Position numbers and translations under genes: made by a program
Assembly: GCA_000721275.1 (NCBI GenBank)
Contig: JOFO01000032.1
Coordinates: 49,893 to 113,892 of the forward strand
DNA length: 64,000 bases
DNA from: Microtetraspora glauca
Lineage (GTDB): Bacteria; Actinomycetota; Actinomycetes; Streptomycetales; Streptomycetaceae
Direction: 5' to 3'
Shown: in pieces, positions 1 through 10,278 of the stretch
Numbering within the stretch: position 1 is the stretch's first letter
Layout: each line of letters opens with the position of its first letter
The notes under the pieces: generated by a model
The model's database searches: none
Seen by the model: only the letters and a program-made list of their open reading frames with translations
Told to the model about the DNA's origin: nothing

Positions 1-86
1 GGACACGCCGTGGCGCGCCCCCTGCTCGAACGCTGGAGCAGCGGTCCACCGACGGCACGGCCGAGTACGTGATCCCAGGACACTGA
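1..86 (+). CDS. 3' end of an unidentified gene (cut by window edge)
   Basis: The first 86 bases look coding and end in TGA at 84-86. In the closing frame the last residues read STDGTAEYVIPGH. The first 45 bases have better third-position GC in a different frame (GHAVARPLLERW), so either the gene has a one-base indel or only the last part is coding. No family is recognisable from so few residues. It runs towards the hairpin at 204-249, which could terminate it. Confidence 0.3.
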   Translation, partial: TRRGAPPARTLEQRSTDGTAEYVIPGH

Positions 87-203
87 CAGAGGATGCGACC
101 CCAACTGGAGCTCCACCGCGGCTTCGGCGGCCGGCGTCGCGGCGATGTCGGCTGGGGGGGCGATCCGGAGTGGCCTATTGCCGGCGCTCGTTGATCTGCC
201 CCG

Positions 204-249
204 CAGCAGGACGACCCGCCCGAGGAGGCTCGGGCGGGCCCTCCTGCTG
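204..249. terminator. Bidirectional hairpin between converging genes
   Basis: A perfect 10-bp stem (215-224 with 229-238, loop GAGG) sits inside a second set of arms, CAGCAGG at 204-210 and CCTGCTG at 243-249. It lies beyond the stop of the minus-strand gene ending at 308 and beyond the plus-strand fragment ending at 86. It has no T-tract, which is usual for Streptomyces terminators. Confidence 0.6.
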
Positions 250-307
250 TGCGCGGGGCTGTCGGTCGGCGCAGTCGTGAGCGTCACGACTCGGGCGGGA
301 ACGCCTG

Positions 308-1381
308 TCAGCCGTGGTCTTCCCACTCCTCGGCGCAGAACCGGGCTTCGCTGATCATCGTGTCTCCGGCCCGGGCGGCCCGGACGTACATGCCGAGCCC
401 GTCCGGGCCGAGGTCGCCGCCGCACCCGACGACCAGACCGAACTCGTCGTTCTCGGAGCGGCGTTCCAGAGCAGCGTCGATCTCGCTGACGGTCCCACCG
501 ATGAGGTCGAGACCGTCGAAGGCGAGCTGGGGGCCGGTCCGCCCGTGGACGGTCACGGCACCGAGAGCGGGGATGCCCTCCTCGTACCAGTAGTGGGCGG
601 TCACACCGGCGCCGTCGAACTGGTCCTCGGTCACGTACCACTGGCCGGACTCCCCGTAGACCGGCCAGGGGAAGTGGCCGCGCCGCGCGGCCGGCACCTC
701 GCCGTCCAGCGCCGCGGCCACCTGCTGCGGGGTCATCCCGAACCGCAGCGGCCCCACGCTCTGCAGCGGAATCCATCCCCACGACGGCCGGTCCTCGAGC
801 GCTCTCACCGGCCACGCTCCCGGGTTCACGTTCTCGTCACGGACGTCCCGCCAGGCGATGACCGGCTCGGTCCCGTACGGGTCGTCGGCCAGCTCCGAGG
901 AAACGAACAGAGCCTCGGTCCTCACCCGGTCACCGCGCCGCAGATACCCCTCGGACGACAGGACCTGCTCCTGCGTGGCACCCATGGACACGCCCCAGGC
1001 AGCGACCTCCACATCCCCGCTCCAGTTCACCCGCGCCGCGGCCCCCTGCCGAGCAGCAAACGCAAGAAGGTCAGCGCGGGCCTCGGACGGGACCCGGTCG
1101 ATGAGCTCCACGTCCCTCAGACGCACCATCGGGCCGGTCATCCCGTCGACCGCCACCGCGACCAGTCGCGGGCCCGGACCATAGACCGCGGTCACCCCCT
1201 CCTCGCTGTACCGCTGCCACCGCTCGGCTCCCTCCCGTCCCTGCGTAATGACGGGGACAGCTCCGCCCAGGGCCTCCCGCACCTCCGGCGGACTCATACC
1301 GAAACGCAGCGGCCCCAGACCCACCAGCGGGTCCAGCACCCACTGCCGCCTCTCCTCCGGCGTCTTCCTCGACCACACCAC
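308..1381 (-). CDS. Two-repeat protein of unknown function, paralogue of 15284-16342
   Basis: Predicted soluble protein of about 357 residues with no signal peptide or membrane segment. It contains the same domain twice: PLVGLGPLRFGM near its N-terminus and PLQSVGPLRFGM near the middle, each followed by a helix (EVREAL / QVAAAL), then a GVTA strand and a TGP motif. The gene at 15284 has the same two-domain layout and the same ending (RAGDT...FCAEEW). An ATG exists at 1435, but the paralogue aligns from the GTG pair at 1381/1378 (VVWSRKTPEERRQWVLD against GWWSIKPGERARWVLD), and a GGGGAGCGGGG stretch precedes it, so the GTG at 1381 is chosen. Function is unknown; tandem small domains of this kind occur among immunity-like proteins, but nothing here proves that. 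Confidence 0.75.
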   Translation of the reverse strand: MVWSRKTPEERRQWVLDPLVGLGPLRFGMSPPEVREALGGAVPVITQGREGAERWQRYSEEGVTAVYGPGPRLVAVAVDGMTGPMVRLRDVELIDRVPSEARADLLAFAARQGAAARVNWSGDVEVAAWGVSMGATQEQVLSSEGYLRRGDRVRTEALFVSSELADDPYGTEPVIAWRDVRDENVNPGAWPVRALEDRPSWGWIPLQSVGPLRFGMTPQQVAAALDGEVPAARRGHFPWPVYGESGQWYVTEDQFDGAGVTAHYWYEEGIPALGAVTVHGRTGPQLAFDGLDLIGGTVSEIDAALERRSENDEFGLVVGCGGDLGPDGLGMYVRAARAGDTMISEARFCAEEWEDHG

Positions 1382-1439
1382 GAGCGTCCCCGCTCCCCTG
1401 TTCACGCCGCCGGCCCACCGCCGGTGATCTTGCACGTCA

Positions 1440-2389
<950 letters not shown>

Positions 2390-2765
2390 GGCCCGACAGC
2401 GGCGGACGGTGACCGCGCTGACGTTCGACGTGGCGGGCACCCAATGAGCTCCCCGCGCCCGGGCCGCCGGCGCCGGGTGCGTGGACGCCGACGGCTGCGG
2501 CACGCGACGGCCGAGGAGCATCCCGAGGTGACGAGCGGCGGATGCGCGGGGCGGTCGGGGACGACCTTGCCGCCTTCCACCCCATCCGGCCCGCGCGCAC
2601 CGACGTCCCACGTGCTGGGGCCCTCGTCGTGGCTGGGACGCCTCGACGGCCCGGCCTTGGCCGCCAAGCCGGGGCGGTCAATCGCCGCTCCGTACCTTCT
2701 GACAGTATCGGCCGTCCGGCCTGGTTCGACGGGCGCCAGGCGACAACGCCACGCAAGGAGACCTC
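2390..2765. other. Gene-free stretch
   Basis: Open frames run on both strands, as expected at this GC content, but none has recognisable protein content or a ribosome site. It holds the promoter region of the DUF4259 gene that starts at 2766. Confidence 0.5.
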
Positions 2766-3137
2766 GTGGGCACGTGGGGCAGCGGGAACTTCGATAACGA
2801 CACCGCGGCGGACTACCTGTCGGATGTCATCGGCCGTCTCGTCACCGAAGTCGCCGAGTGGACAGCCGGCGATCCTGTCGCCATCGAGCCCGACGAGTAC
2901 GGGGGCGTCGTCGTGCCGTGCACCGTGGAGCTCCTGAATCTGTTCGCTCGGTCCGGCTATGGTGCCGGCAACCTTCCACAGCCCCAGGTGGTCGAGGAGT
3001 GGAAGAACGTCTACATGGCTGTCTGGGAGAGCACCATCGACGGTCTGGAGCCCGCTCCCGGCCACAAAGAAGAACGGCGGGCCGTGCTGAACCGCACGTT
3101 CGACCAGTTGGCCGAGGCCGTCGGCGTGGTGGGGTGA
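2766..3137 (+). CDS. DUF4259 domain protein
   Basis: 123-residue cytosolic protein. It opens with GTWGSGNFDNDTAADYL, the signature N-terminus of DUF4259 proteins (MGTWGxGxFDNDxAxD). The start is GTG at 2766, with AAGGAG 6 bases upstream. The length covers the whole family domain. The family has no established biochemical role; members are common in actinobacteria and occur as single genes. It is not obviously co-transcribed with a neighbour. Only the family assignment, not a function, is supported. Confidence 0.85.
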   Translation: MGTWGSGNFDNDTAADYLSDVIGRLVTEVAEWTAGDPVAIEPDEYGGVVVPCTVELLNLFARSGYGAGNLPQPQVVEEWKNVYMAVWESTIDGLEPAPGHKEERRAVLNRTFDQLAEAVGVVG

Positions 3138-3634
3138 CCGACCGGGGGGGCATGCGGGGGGGGCCGTGACGCCCCGCGGTGGGGATCGCAGGTGCTCTCG
3201 GCGACGTGGTGCCACCGGTCGACGCGGGTGTTGCCCGTCGCGCCGACGGACGTTCGCCAGTTCGGCGGGACCCGGTCGAGAGTCTGCTCCGCGGCATGCC
3301 ACGCCGGCGATGATCTCGTCCGGCTCTGTGGTTCGAGCGCCGGCTCGCGACTACGGCAGTCCCGGGAGGACAGGGCGGGCGTAAGGGCTGCGCCTGTCTC
3401 AGGAAGTCGCGGGCCCGGCCCGAGCCCGTCCGTTGTCGATACCAGGCCGCGTCGTCCGCCCCGGCATTGACGACAGCCGACCGCGAACCCGCCGACCTCC
3501 ATGGGCGGCCGGACTCACACTGCTCTCCAGGGAGTTGCCGGGCTGGGCGGCGTCCAGTGCCCACGCGGCGAAAAGGGTTCGCACGCCTCTCGAACGCGGC
3601 TTGTCGGCGGCTGCGTCCCTGGAAGGATCCGGGC
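3138..3634. other. Intergenic stretch, no convincing gene
   Basis: No frame has a start with a ribosome site or a recognisable domain. A minus-strand frame around 3180-3330 reads WRTSVGATGNTRVDRW, which looks coding-like, but I cannot place it in a family; it could be a gene relic. The promoter of the gene at 3635 must lie at the right end. Confidence 0.4.
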
Positions 3635-4519
3635 ATGCGTACCCACCAGAACCCAGCAGCCGCCTTCGATGACGACGCCCCCTTCGGCGTCCTGTACGAG
3701 CAGGCTGCCGACGAATACGGCGACCTCGTCGAGGAGACGCGCTCCCTGATCGAGTACGGGGTGCGTGATCCCCGGGACTCCGTGGAGATGGCGTGCGCCG
3801 CCGCCGAGACCGCAGGGGCCGCCGTGACCGCGCTGTCGCACCCGTGGTCCCTCTACACCCCGCGCGACGCCGCGACGGTCGCCTCCGCCCTCTTCGTCCA
3901 GATCCAGCACACCGCCGACGCCCTGGCCGAGCTCGGCCGGGCGGTCGGCCGGATCGCCGAGCGCGGCGAGGCCGAGGTGCCCGCCCCGGCCGCTCCGGGC
4001 GAGCGGGCGAACCTTGCCGACGCCCTGGCCGCACTGCGGTCGGTCTCCGAGCAGCTGCACGCCCTGGCCGACCAGCACGCCACCACCACCGTACGCGCCC
4101 TGCACGCCGCGCCCGGGTCCGCTCCGGTGCCGGCCGACGCCCACGAGACCGTGGCGGCCGTGGCGGGGCTGCTCACCGAGCAGTACGGGCAGGCGGTGAC
4201 GCTGAAGCGGGCTCACGAGGACGGTGACTTCGAGGAGCGCGGCGACGGGTTCGGGTGTGGCTGCGGCATCACGATCCGGGTCGGGGACGAACGGTACGAC
4301 GTTCAGCGCGGCGACTCGGAGTGGTGGCTGATCAGGGGATCGGACTGCCGAGAACTGTCCGACGGCACCGTGGTCTGCGACAGCCACGACACGCTGAGCA
4401 GCACCTGGGAGACCGCCCACCCCCGTCAGCTCGCCGACGACGTGCTGCAGGTCATCGCCGCCGATCTCGGCCCGCGCGAGCACGTCGGCCCGCTGCGGGC
4501 GGTCGGCTCCGCCGGGTGA
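3635..4519 (+). CDS. Hypothetical helical protein
   Basis: 294 residues, starting at the ATG at 3635 with GGAAGGA 7 bases upstream; the longer open frame to 3467 has no ribosome site. The N-terminal 180 residues are Ala/Glu-rich helices (TVASALFVQIQHTADALAEL; SVSEQLHALADQHA) suggesting a helical bundle. The last 90 residues are a compact strand-rich part (GCGITIRVGDERYDVQRGD...WWLIRGSDC) with several Cys (GFGCGCG, DC, VCD). No signal peptide or membrane helix is present. I do not recognise a named family. It stands alone between intergenic gaps, so context gives no role. Confidence 0.7.
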   Translation: MRTHQNPAAAFDDDAPFGVLYEQAADEYGDLVEETRSLIEYGVRDPRDSVEMACAAAETAGAAVTALSHPWSLYTPRDAATVASALFVQIQHTADALAELGRAVGRIAERGEAEVPAPAAPGERANLADALAALRSVSEQLHALADQHATTTVRALHAAPGSAPVPADAHETVAAVAGLLTEQYGQAVTLKRAHEDGDFEERGDGFGCGCGITIRVGDERYDVQRGDSEWWLIRGSDCRELSDGTVVCDSHDTLSSTWETAHPRQLADDVLQVIAADLGPREHVGPLRAVGSAG

Positions 4520-4911
4520 GGGCGGGCACGGACAGGGGCGCCACGGTTCCCCTCCCCCGGGGCGGGAAGCGACCGGTGCGGACGGACCGCTCCCCGTCGC
4601 CCTGTGCCACCACCTCCGGGCCACGTGTCGGACGACCTCGCGAGGCTAGGCAGGCGGCGGGACGGGCGCACGGGGTGGTCACCGTGCGCCCGCGGCGTTC
4701 GTTCGTCAGTCGCTCGTTCCGGCGACCTCGCCGAGGTCGCCGGACCGCGATCCACATGCCGCACGTGTCGGCCGGGCGCGCTTCCGGCTCGATCGCGAGC
4801 AGCGGCCGAAGCCGCTGGACAACCCTGAACACCGACGTCGGCCAAACCCTGAACAGCGGCGCGAGCCGCGTGGTGCCGTTCGTGCGGGCGTGAACCGCCA
4901 CCGGCAACGCC
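4520..4911. other. Gene-free stretch between converging genes
   Basis: Lies between the stops of the plus-strand gene ending at 4519 and the minus-strand MarR gene ending at 4912. No supported coding frame. The segment TCCGGCGACCTCGCCGAGGT and neighbouring GC-rich palindromic runs could act as terminators, but none is clean enough to call. Confidence 0.4.
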
Positions 4912-5334
4912 TCAGTGGGCGGCGAGGCGTTCCAGGAGGGCGGCGCCGCGGGCCAGGAGCGCCTGCTCCTCGTCGGTGAGTTCGGCCTCGATGGCCCGCG
5001 CGAGCCAGCCGGCCCGGCGGCCGCGCTCCGCTTCGAGCGCGACCCGGCCCGCCTCCGACAGTTCGATCAGCGACTTGCGGCCGTCCGTCGGGTGGGCCCG
5101 GCGCGTGACCAGGTTCTGCTCCATGAGGAGCCCGACCGCCCGGGCCATCGACTGGGGTCGGACGCGCTGGTCGGCGGCGAGGTCGCTGGTGGTCATGGCG
5201 CCGTTGCGGTCGAGCGCGCCGAGCACGGCGGCCTGGCCCAGCGGGATGCGGTCCTCGTGCTTGACGCGTCGGGTGAGCTTGCCCATCGCGGTGCGCAGTT
5301 CGACGGCGATGGCGGCGGCTTCCGGGGTGGGCAT
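4912..5334 (-). CDS. MarR family transcriptional regulator
   Basis: 140-residue DNA-binding repressor with the usual MarR length. The winged helix spans about residues 33-100 (LGQAAVLGALDRNGAMTTSD, QSMARAVGLLMEQNLVTRR) with the wing HPTDGRKSLIELSEAG. Dimerising helices lie at the N-terminus and over the last 35 residues (AIEAELTDEEQALL). It starts at the ATG at 5334; longer upstream frames lack support. It is divergent from the enolase at 5503, and the 170-bp gap contains the palindrome at 5403-5426, the natural candidate for its operator. It probably controls the enolase and itself. The ligand is unknown. Confidence 0.88.
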   Translation of the reverse strand: MPTPEAAAIAVELRTAMGKLTRRVKHEDRIPLGQAAVLGALDRNGAMTTSDLAADQRVRPQSMARAVGLLMEQNLVTRRAHPTDGRKSLIELSEAGRVALEAERGRRAGWLARAIEAELTDEEQALLARGAALLERLAAH

Positions 5335-5346
5335 AGAGCACTTTAA

Positions 5347-6834
<1,488 letters not shown>

Positions 6835-6853
6835 CGACGGACCCGGACGCTCA

Positions 6854-6888
6854 CGAAGGGGCCCCGGCAACGGCTGCGGGCCCCTTCG
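6854..6888 (+). terminator. Terminator of the enolase gene
   Basis: Perfect 11-bp stem CGAAGGGGCCC / GGGCCCCTTCG (6854-6864 with 6878-6888) with a 13-base loop, 20 bases after the enolase stop. No T-tract. Confidence 0.8.
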
Positions 6889-7054
6889 CCATGTCCACCC
6901 CCGGCGGCCCTGACGTACCGACCCGCAATCTTGCTGACCGGGGCGAAGGGCGGCTCTCCCTTGCCCTCTCGTACGCCACCTCCAGGAACCCTGAACCACT
7001 TCCCGGGCTGCTTGTTTCCCGCGCCATGGCCACGTCCCCCGCCAGGCCGCACTC

Positions 7055-7230
7055 CTAGCAGCCGCATATCGTCGCGGTCAGGTACAGGTAACGGCCCGGA
7101 CGGGCCAGAAACCACTGGTAACCCCGCAACGCCGTCTGCGTGTCACCAGGCAACAGGCCCTTGTCCAGGCAGCGGATCTCGGCATGGTGAATCGCGGTCA
7201 CCGTGCGGCTGGAGAGCCCGTCGATACGGG
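7055..7230 (-). other. Possible 3' remnant of an unidentified gene
   Basis: On the minus strand a frame ending in TAG at 7055-7057 has protein-like content and good third-position GC: RTVTAIHHAEIRCLDKGLL, then TALRGYQWFLARPGRYLYL. No start codon with a ribosome site precedes it, and upstream it runs into the end of the acetyltransferase gene in another frame. I do not recognise the family. It may be the tail of a gene whose front has been lost, or chance. Confidence 0.25.
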
Positions 7231-7274
7231 CCGGGGCAGGAACGGCAAGGGGTGCGTGCCCGGAACTCCGCAGG

Positions 7275-7796
7275 TCAGGCGGCGAGGACCCGGTGGTATC
7301 GGGTGTAGGTCTCGAAGACCTCGGCGACCTCGAAGCCGAGCCGGGTCAGTACGGCGCTGCTCTTGCCGTTTCCGTGGGTGACGCCCGCGAACACGTCGGT
7401 GGCGCCCAGTACGGCGGCTCCGTACTCGATCAGCGCACGGCAGGCTGCGGTGGCGTACCCGTGCCCTGTCGCCTCGTGGTCGAGCCAGTATCCGAAGCCG
7501 TACTTGGGCGGGTTGACAGCCACCAGGTCGACACGGCCGATCAGAGTGCCGTGAAGGAGGATGCCGCAGCGGAGGGACGGGCCCGGGTCGCTGAGCAGCT
7601 CGGCATGTGCCGTCGCGTAGTCCGATGCGGCCAGCGTCTCGTAATCGCCGTACTGGGTGAGGTGTTCACGATTTCGGACGATGAGCGCGTGGTATTCGTC
7701 GGCGCGCCCAGCAGTGAGCGCACACAACGTCAGTTCGGGCACGGCTGTCGCAACTTCGGTGAAGACACGTGTGTGGTGACGGCTGTCCGCGGCCAT
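7275..7796 (-). CDS. GNAT family N-acetyltransferase (RimJ/RimL-like)
   Basis: 173 residues from the ATG at 7796; an in-frame GTG at 7835 would add 13 residues but has no ribosome site. The acetyl-CoA-binding GNAT core is visible: a beta-bulge strand (KYGFGYWLDHEATGHGYATA) whose GHGYAT replaces the R/Q-x-x-G-x-G/A motif A, then the helix AACRALIEYGA and motif B (NGKSSAVLTRLGFEV). The layout resembles ribosomal-protein/antibiotic acetyltransferases that modify amino groups. The substrate is unknown. Its start lies only about 50 bases from the apparent left end of a decayed IS1182-type element, so its native promoter may have been displaced. Confidence 0.85.
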   Translation of the reverse strand: MAADSRHHTRVFTEVATAVPELTLCALTAGRADEYHALIVRNREHLTQYGDYETLAASDYATAHAELLSDPGPSLRCGILLHGTLIGRVDLVAVNPPKYGFGYWLDHEATGHGYATAACRALIEYGAAVLGATDVFAGVTHGNGKSSAVLTRLGFEVAEVFETYTRYHRVLAA

Positions 7797-7870
7797 ACCA
7801 GCTGACACTACGACGGTGGGCCGGGGCCCCGCCACGGCATAGGCACTGTTGGCGAATCGGGGGCGAGCGT

Positions 7871-7913
7871 GACGTCGGCTTCATGACCCGTTGTGGTCGT
7901 GAAGGCCGACGTT
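7871..7913. repeat. Imperfect inverted repeat at the IS left end
   Basis: GACGTCGGCTTCATGACC (7871-7888) faces GGTCGTGAAGGCCGACGTT (7895-7913), giving a long stem broken by one bulge and one mismatch. It lies just before the transposase start. Such structures at IS ends can limit read-through expression; the role here is inferred. Confidence 0.5.
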
Positions 7914-7933
7914 GCGTTTGGGGAGGGGTGTCG

Positions 7934-9608
7934 GTGTCGCTGCACGCGAGGAAGATCGGCGGGGTGTCTGAGGAGACGGCCCGGGTGGCACGGGCCGCGT
8001 TCCCGAAGGGCAGCCTGGCCATGCGGAACCGGGATGAGCTGGGCGAGCTGTTCACTGACGAGGACTTCGCCGACCTCTATCCGCGCAGAGGGAAAGCCGG
8101 CGTGGCCGCCGGGCCGACTGGCGCTGGTGTCGGCCATGCAGTTCGCCGAGGGTCCGTCGGACGGACCGGCAGGCCGCAGACGCGGTACGCAGGCGGCTGG
8201 ACTGGAAGTACCTGCCGGGGGGGCTGGAGCTGGCCGATGCAGGGTTCGACCACTCGGTGCTCACCGAGTTCAGGGACCGACTGATCGCGGGAGGCGTCGG
8301 GATCGAGCTCCTGGACCGGGTCCTTGGTGCCGCCGCGGAGTGCGGCCTGCTCAAGGCGGGCGGGCGTGTTCGCACGGACTCAACGATCGTGCTGTCCACG
8401 ACCCGGCAGATCAATGGACTGGTGCGGCTCGGTGAGACCCTGCGGGCCGCGTTGAACAGCGTGGCTGCCCGCGAGCCGGAGTGGCTGGCCGGCCGGGTTC
8501 CGTCCGACTGGTTCAGCCGGTATGCAATCCGGTTCGAGGACACCCGCCTGCCCAAGGGGAAGGCGAAGCAGACGGAGCTGATCGAGCAGACAGGGGCCGA
8601 CGGGCTGAGGCAGCGTGCGGCCCTGCACGCCCCGGATGCCCTTGCGTCCCTGAGGCTGCTCGACCTGGTCCAGACGCTGCGGCAGATGTGGATCCAGCAG
8701 TACTTCGTCGACGACGGGCAGGTCCGCCGCCGCGACCTCAAGGACCGCCCGCCGGGCGCGGAGCGGAGCGACTGGTGACGCTACGACACCGACGCCCGGG
8801 GGAACGTGAAAAGCGCGGCATCTTCTGGGACGGCTACAAGGTCCATCTCACCGAGACCTGCGAGCCGGACAGCCCGAACCTGATCACGCACGTTGCCACC
8901 ACTGACTCCTCCGTCCAGGACGTGCGTCTGATCGCCCCGATCCACGCTCACCTTGCCGAGCGGCGCCTCCTGCCCGAGCGGCACCTGGTTGACGCCGGCT
9001 GCGCGACCGCTCGCGAGGTGGTCACCGCCCACCGGAATCACAGGGTCGATCTGGTGGGCCCAATCCTCGCTTCCACCAGCTGGCAGACCAAGGACGGCGG
9101 CGGCTTCTCCCAGGCCGACTTCACCGTCGACTGGGGACCCGCCAGGCGACCTGCCCCAACGGCACTACCACCAGCCACTCGCAAGAAGACCGCTCTCAGC
9201 AAGGGGCGGCCGTAGTCCGGGCGCGGTTCCCATCGGCGGCCTGCCGTCCCTGCGAGGCCCGAAAGCAGTGCACTCGCTCCAACAGCAAGTCGGACACGGG
9301 GCGCCGGATCACCCTTCGCCCGCAGGCAGAGCAGGAGGTGATTCAGCTGGCGCGGGCTCAGGAAGACACCCCAGAGTGGAAGGAGCAGTACGACGCGCAC
9401 CAGGCCGGTGTCGAAGGCACGATCTCCCAGGGAGTGCGCGCCTTCGGCCCTGCGGCGATGCCCGTGTCACGGCCTGGCGAAGGCCCGGCTGCAGCACCAG
9501 CTCACCGCCACCGCGATGAACTTCCACCGCCTCAACGCCTGGTGGACCGACACCCCACGCGCTCGCACGCGCACATCACACCTGGCAGCCCTCCGGCCTA
9601 CCGAGTAA
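7934..9608 (+). pseudogene. IS1182-family DDE transposase, multiply frameshifted
   Basis: Almost the whole transposase can be traced, but in at least five pieces in changing frames. The start SLHARKIGGVSEETARVARA runs to about 8095. MQFAEGPSD follows in a second frame, and GGLELADAGFDHSVLTEFRD through VQTLRQMWIQQYFVDDG in a third, which stops at 8778. GYKVHLTETC to VDLVGPILAST lies in a fourth frame ending at 9215. Finally come EGTISQGVRAFG and LQHQLTATAMNFHRLNAWW, with a stop at 9608. The first catalytic Asp (GRVRTDSTIVL) and surrounding motifs survive as sequence, but no intact protein can be made. The frameshifts are spread along the gene, which suggests old decay. Confidence 0.85.
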
Positions 9609-9627
9609 GCGCCACATACCGCGCAAG

Positions 9628-10104
9628 TCATTCGGCACTATCGACTGGACTGGCTGCCTTTCGGCCGGACATGGTCACTTCCTCGTCGCGCAGTGCCCAC
9701 ATGGGTACGGCTTGGGCGGGCCCGTCGGTCACCCGCAGTTGGTGAGGGCGGTACTCGTCATTCGCGTCCTCGACAGCGAATCCGGCAGACGCCAGGATCG
9801 CGGCCATCGCATGCATCATCGCGGCCGCGATCTCGCTGGAGTGGCGCAGCAGCGGATCGTCCAGCAGCCGAAGGCGGAAGACACGATTCGTGCACTCCCG
9901 CAGGCGTGGGCTGATCACCCAGCCCACATACACGCCGCCGGCCGCGTCGGCCCCCTCGTCGACTTCCACCTCCACACCACTGGCCAGAACGCGATCCAGC
10001 CCGTGTGTGAGCACAGGAAGACCAGCGGCGGCCAGCTCATTGCGCACCCGCGACGCGAGCGCCTCCCGGCGCTCAAACTCTTCAGCACTCACCCTCTCGA
10101 ACAT
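9628..10104 (-). CDS. Hypothetical protein
   Basis: 158-residue soluble protein starting at ATG 10104. An N-terminal helix (RVSAEEFERREALASRVRNE) is followed by a mixed part with VYVGWVISPRL and a long helix EIAAAMMHAMAAILASAGF. No signal peptide, membrane segment or known motif is visible. Similar small proteins are widespread in streptomycetes without assigned function. The last few codons (SPVDSAE) fall inside the apparent right end of the IS1182 relic, so the native C-terminus may have been replaced when the element inserted. No partner gene is evident. Confidence 0.65.
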   Translation of the reverse strand: MFERVSAEEFERREALASRVRNELAAAGLPVLTHGLDRVLASGVEVEVDEGADAAGGVYVGWVISPRLRECTNRVFRLRLLDDPLLRHSSEIAAAMMHAMAAILASAGFAVEDANDEYRPHQLRVTDGPAQAVPMWALRDEEVTMSGRKAASPVDSAE

Positions 10105-10278
10105 CCGCTCAACTTACCTATCCGGGGCTGGGCGAAGACGCCTGCCCCGGGACGGAGGGGAGTCTGCGGACAGGATCAACCAACGGTGTCCGGCATTTGC
10201 GGGGGGGCGGGCAGCGACTGAACGGCGCCAGCGCCCCCACCTCCCTCGCAGAGCGCCTCATGAGAGGGCCGTGTGTCT

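Larger units (their letters stand above)
7847..9640 (+). mobile_element. Decayed IS1182-type insertion sequence
   Basis: The transposase relic at 7934-9608 is enclosed by weak inverted ends: TGTTGGCGAATCGGGGGCG at 7847-7865 matches the reverse complement of 9622-9640 at 11 of 19 positions, including GAAT and the outer GCG. The 1.8-kb length suits IS1182 elements. The boundaries are approximate and no target duplication was identified. The right end overlaps the last codons of the minus-strand gene ending at 9628. Confidence 0.5.

Noticed and set aside
3180..3502. Minus-strand frame with WRTSVGATGNTRVDRW
   Set aside because: The content is coding-like, but no start, ribosome site or family could be assigned; listed only as a possible relic in the gap note.
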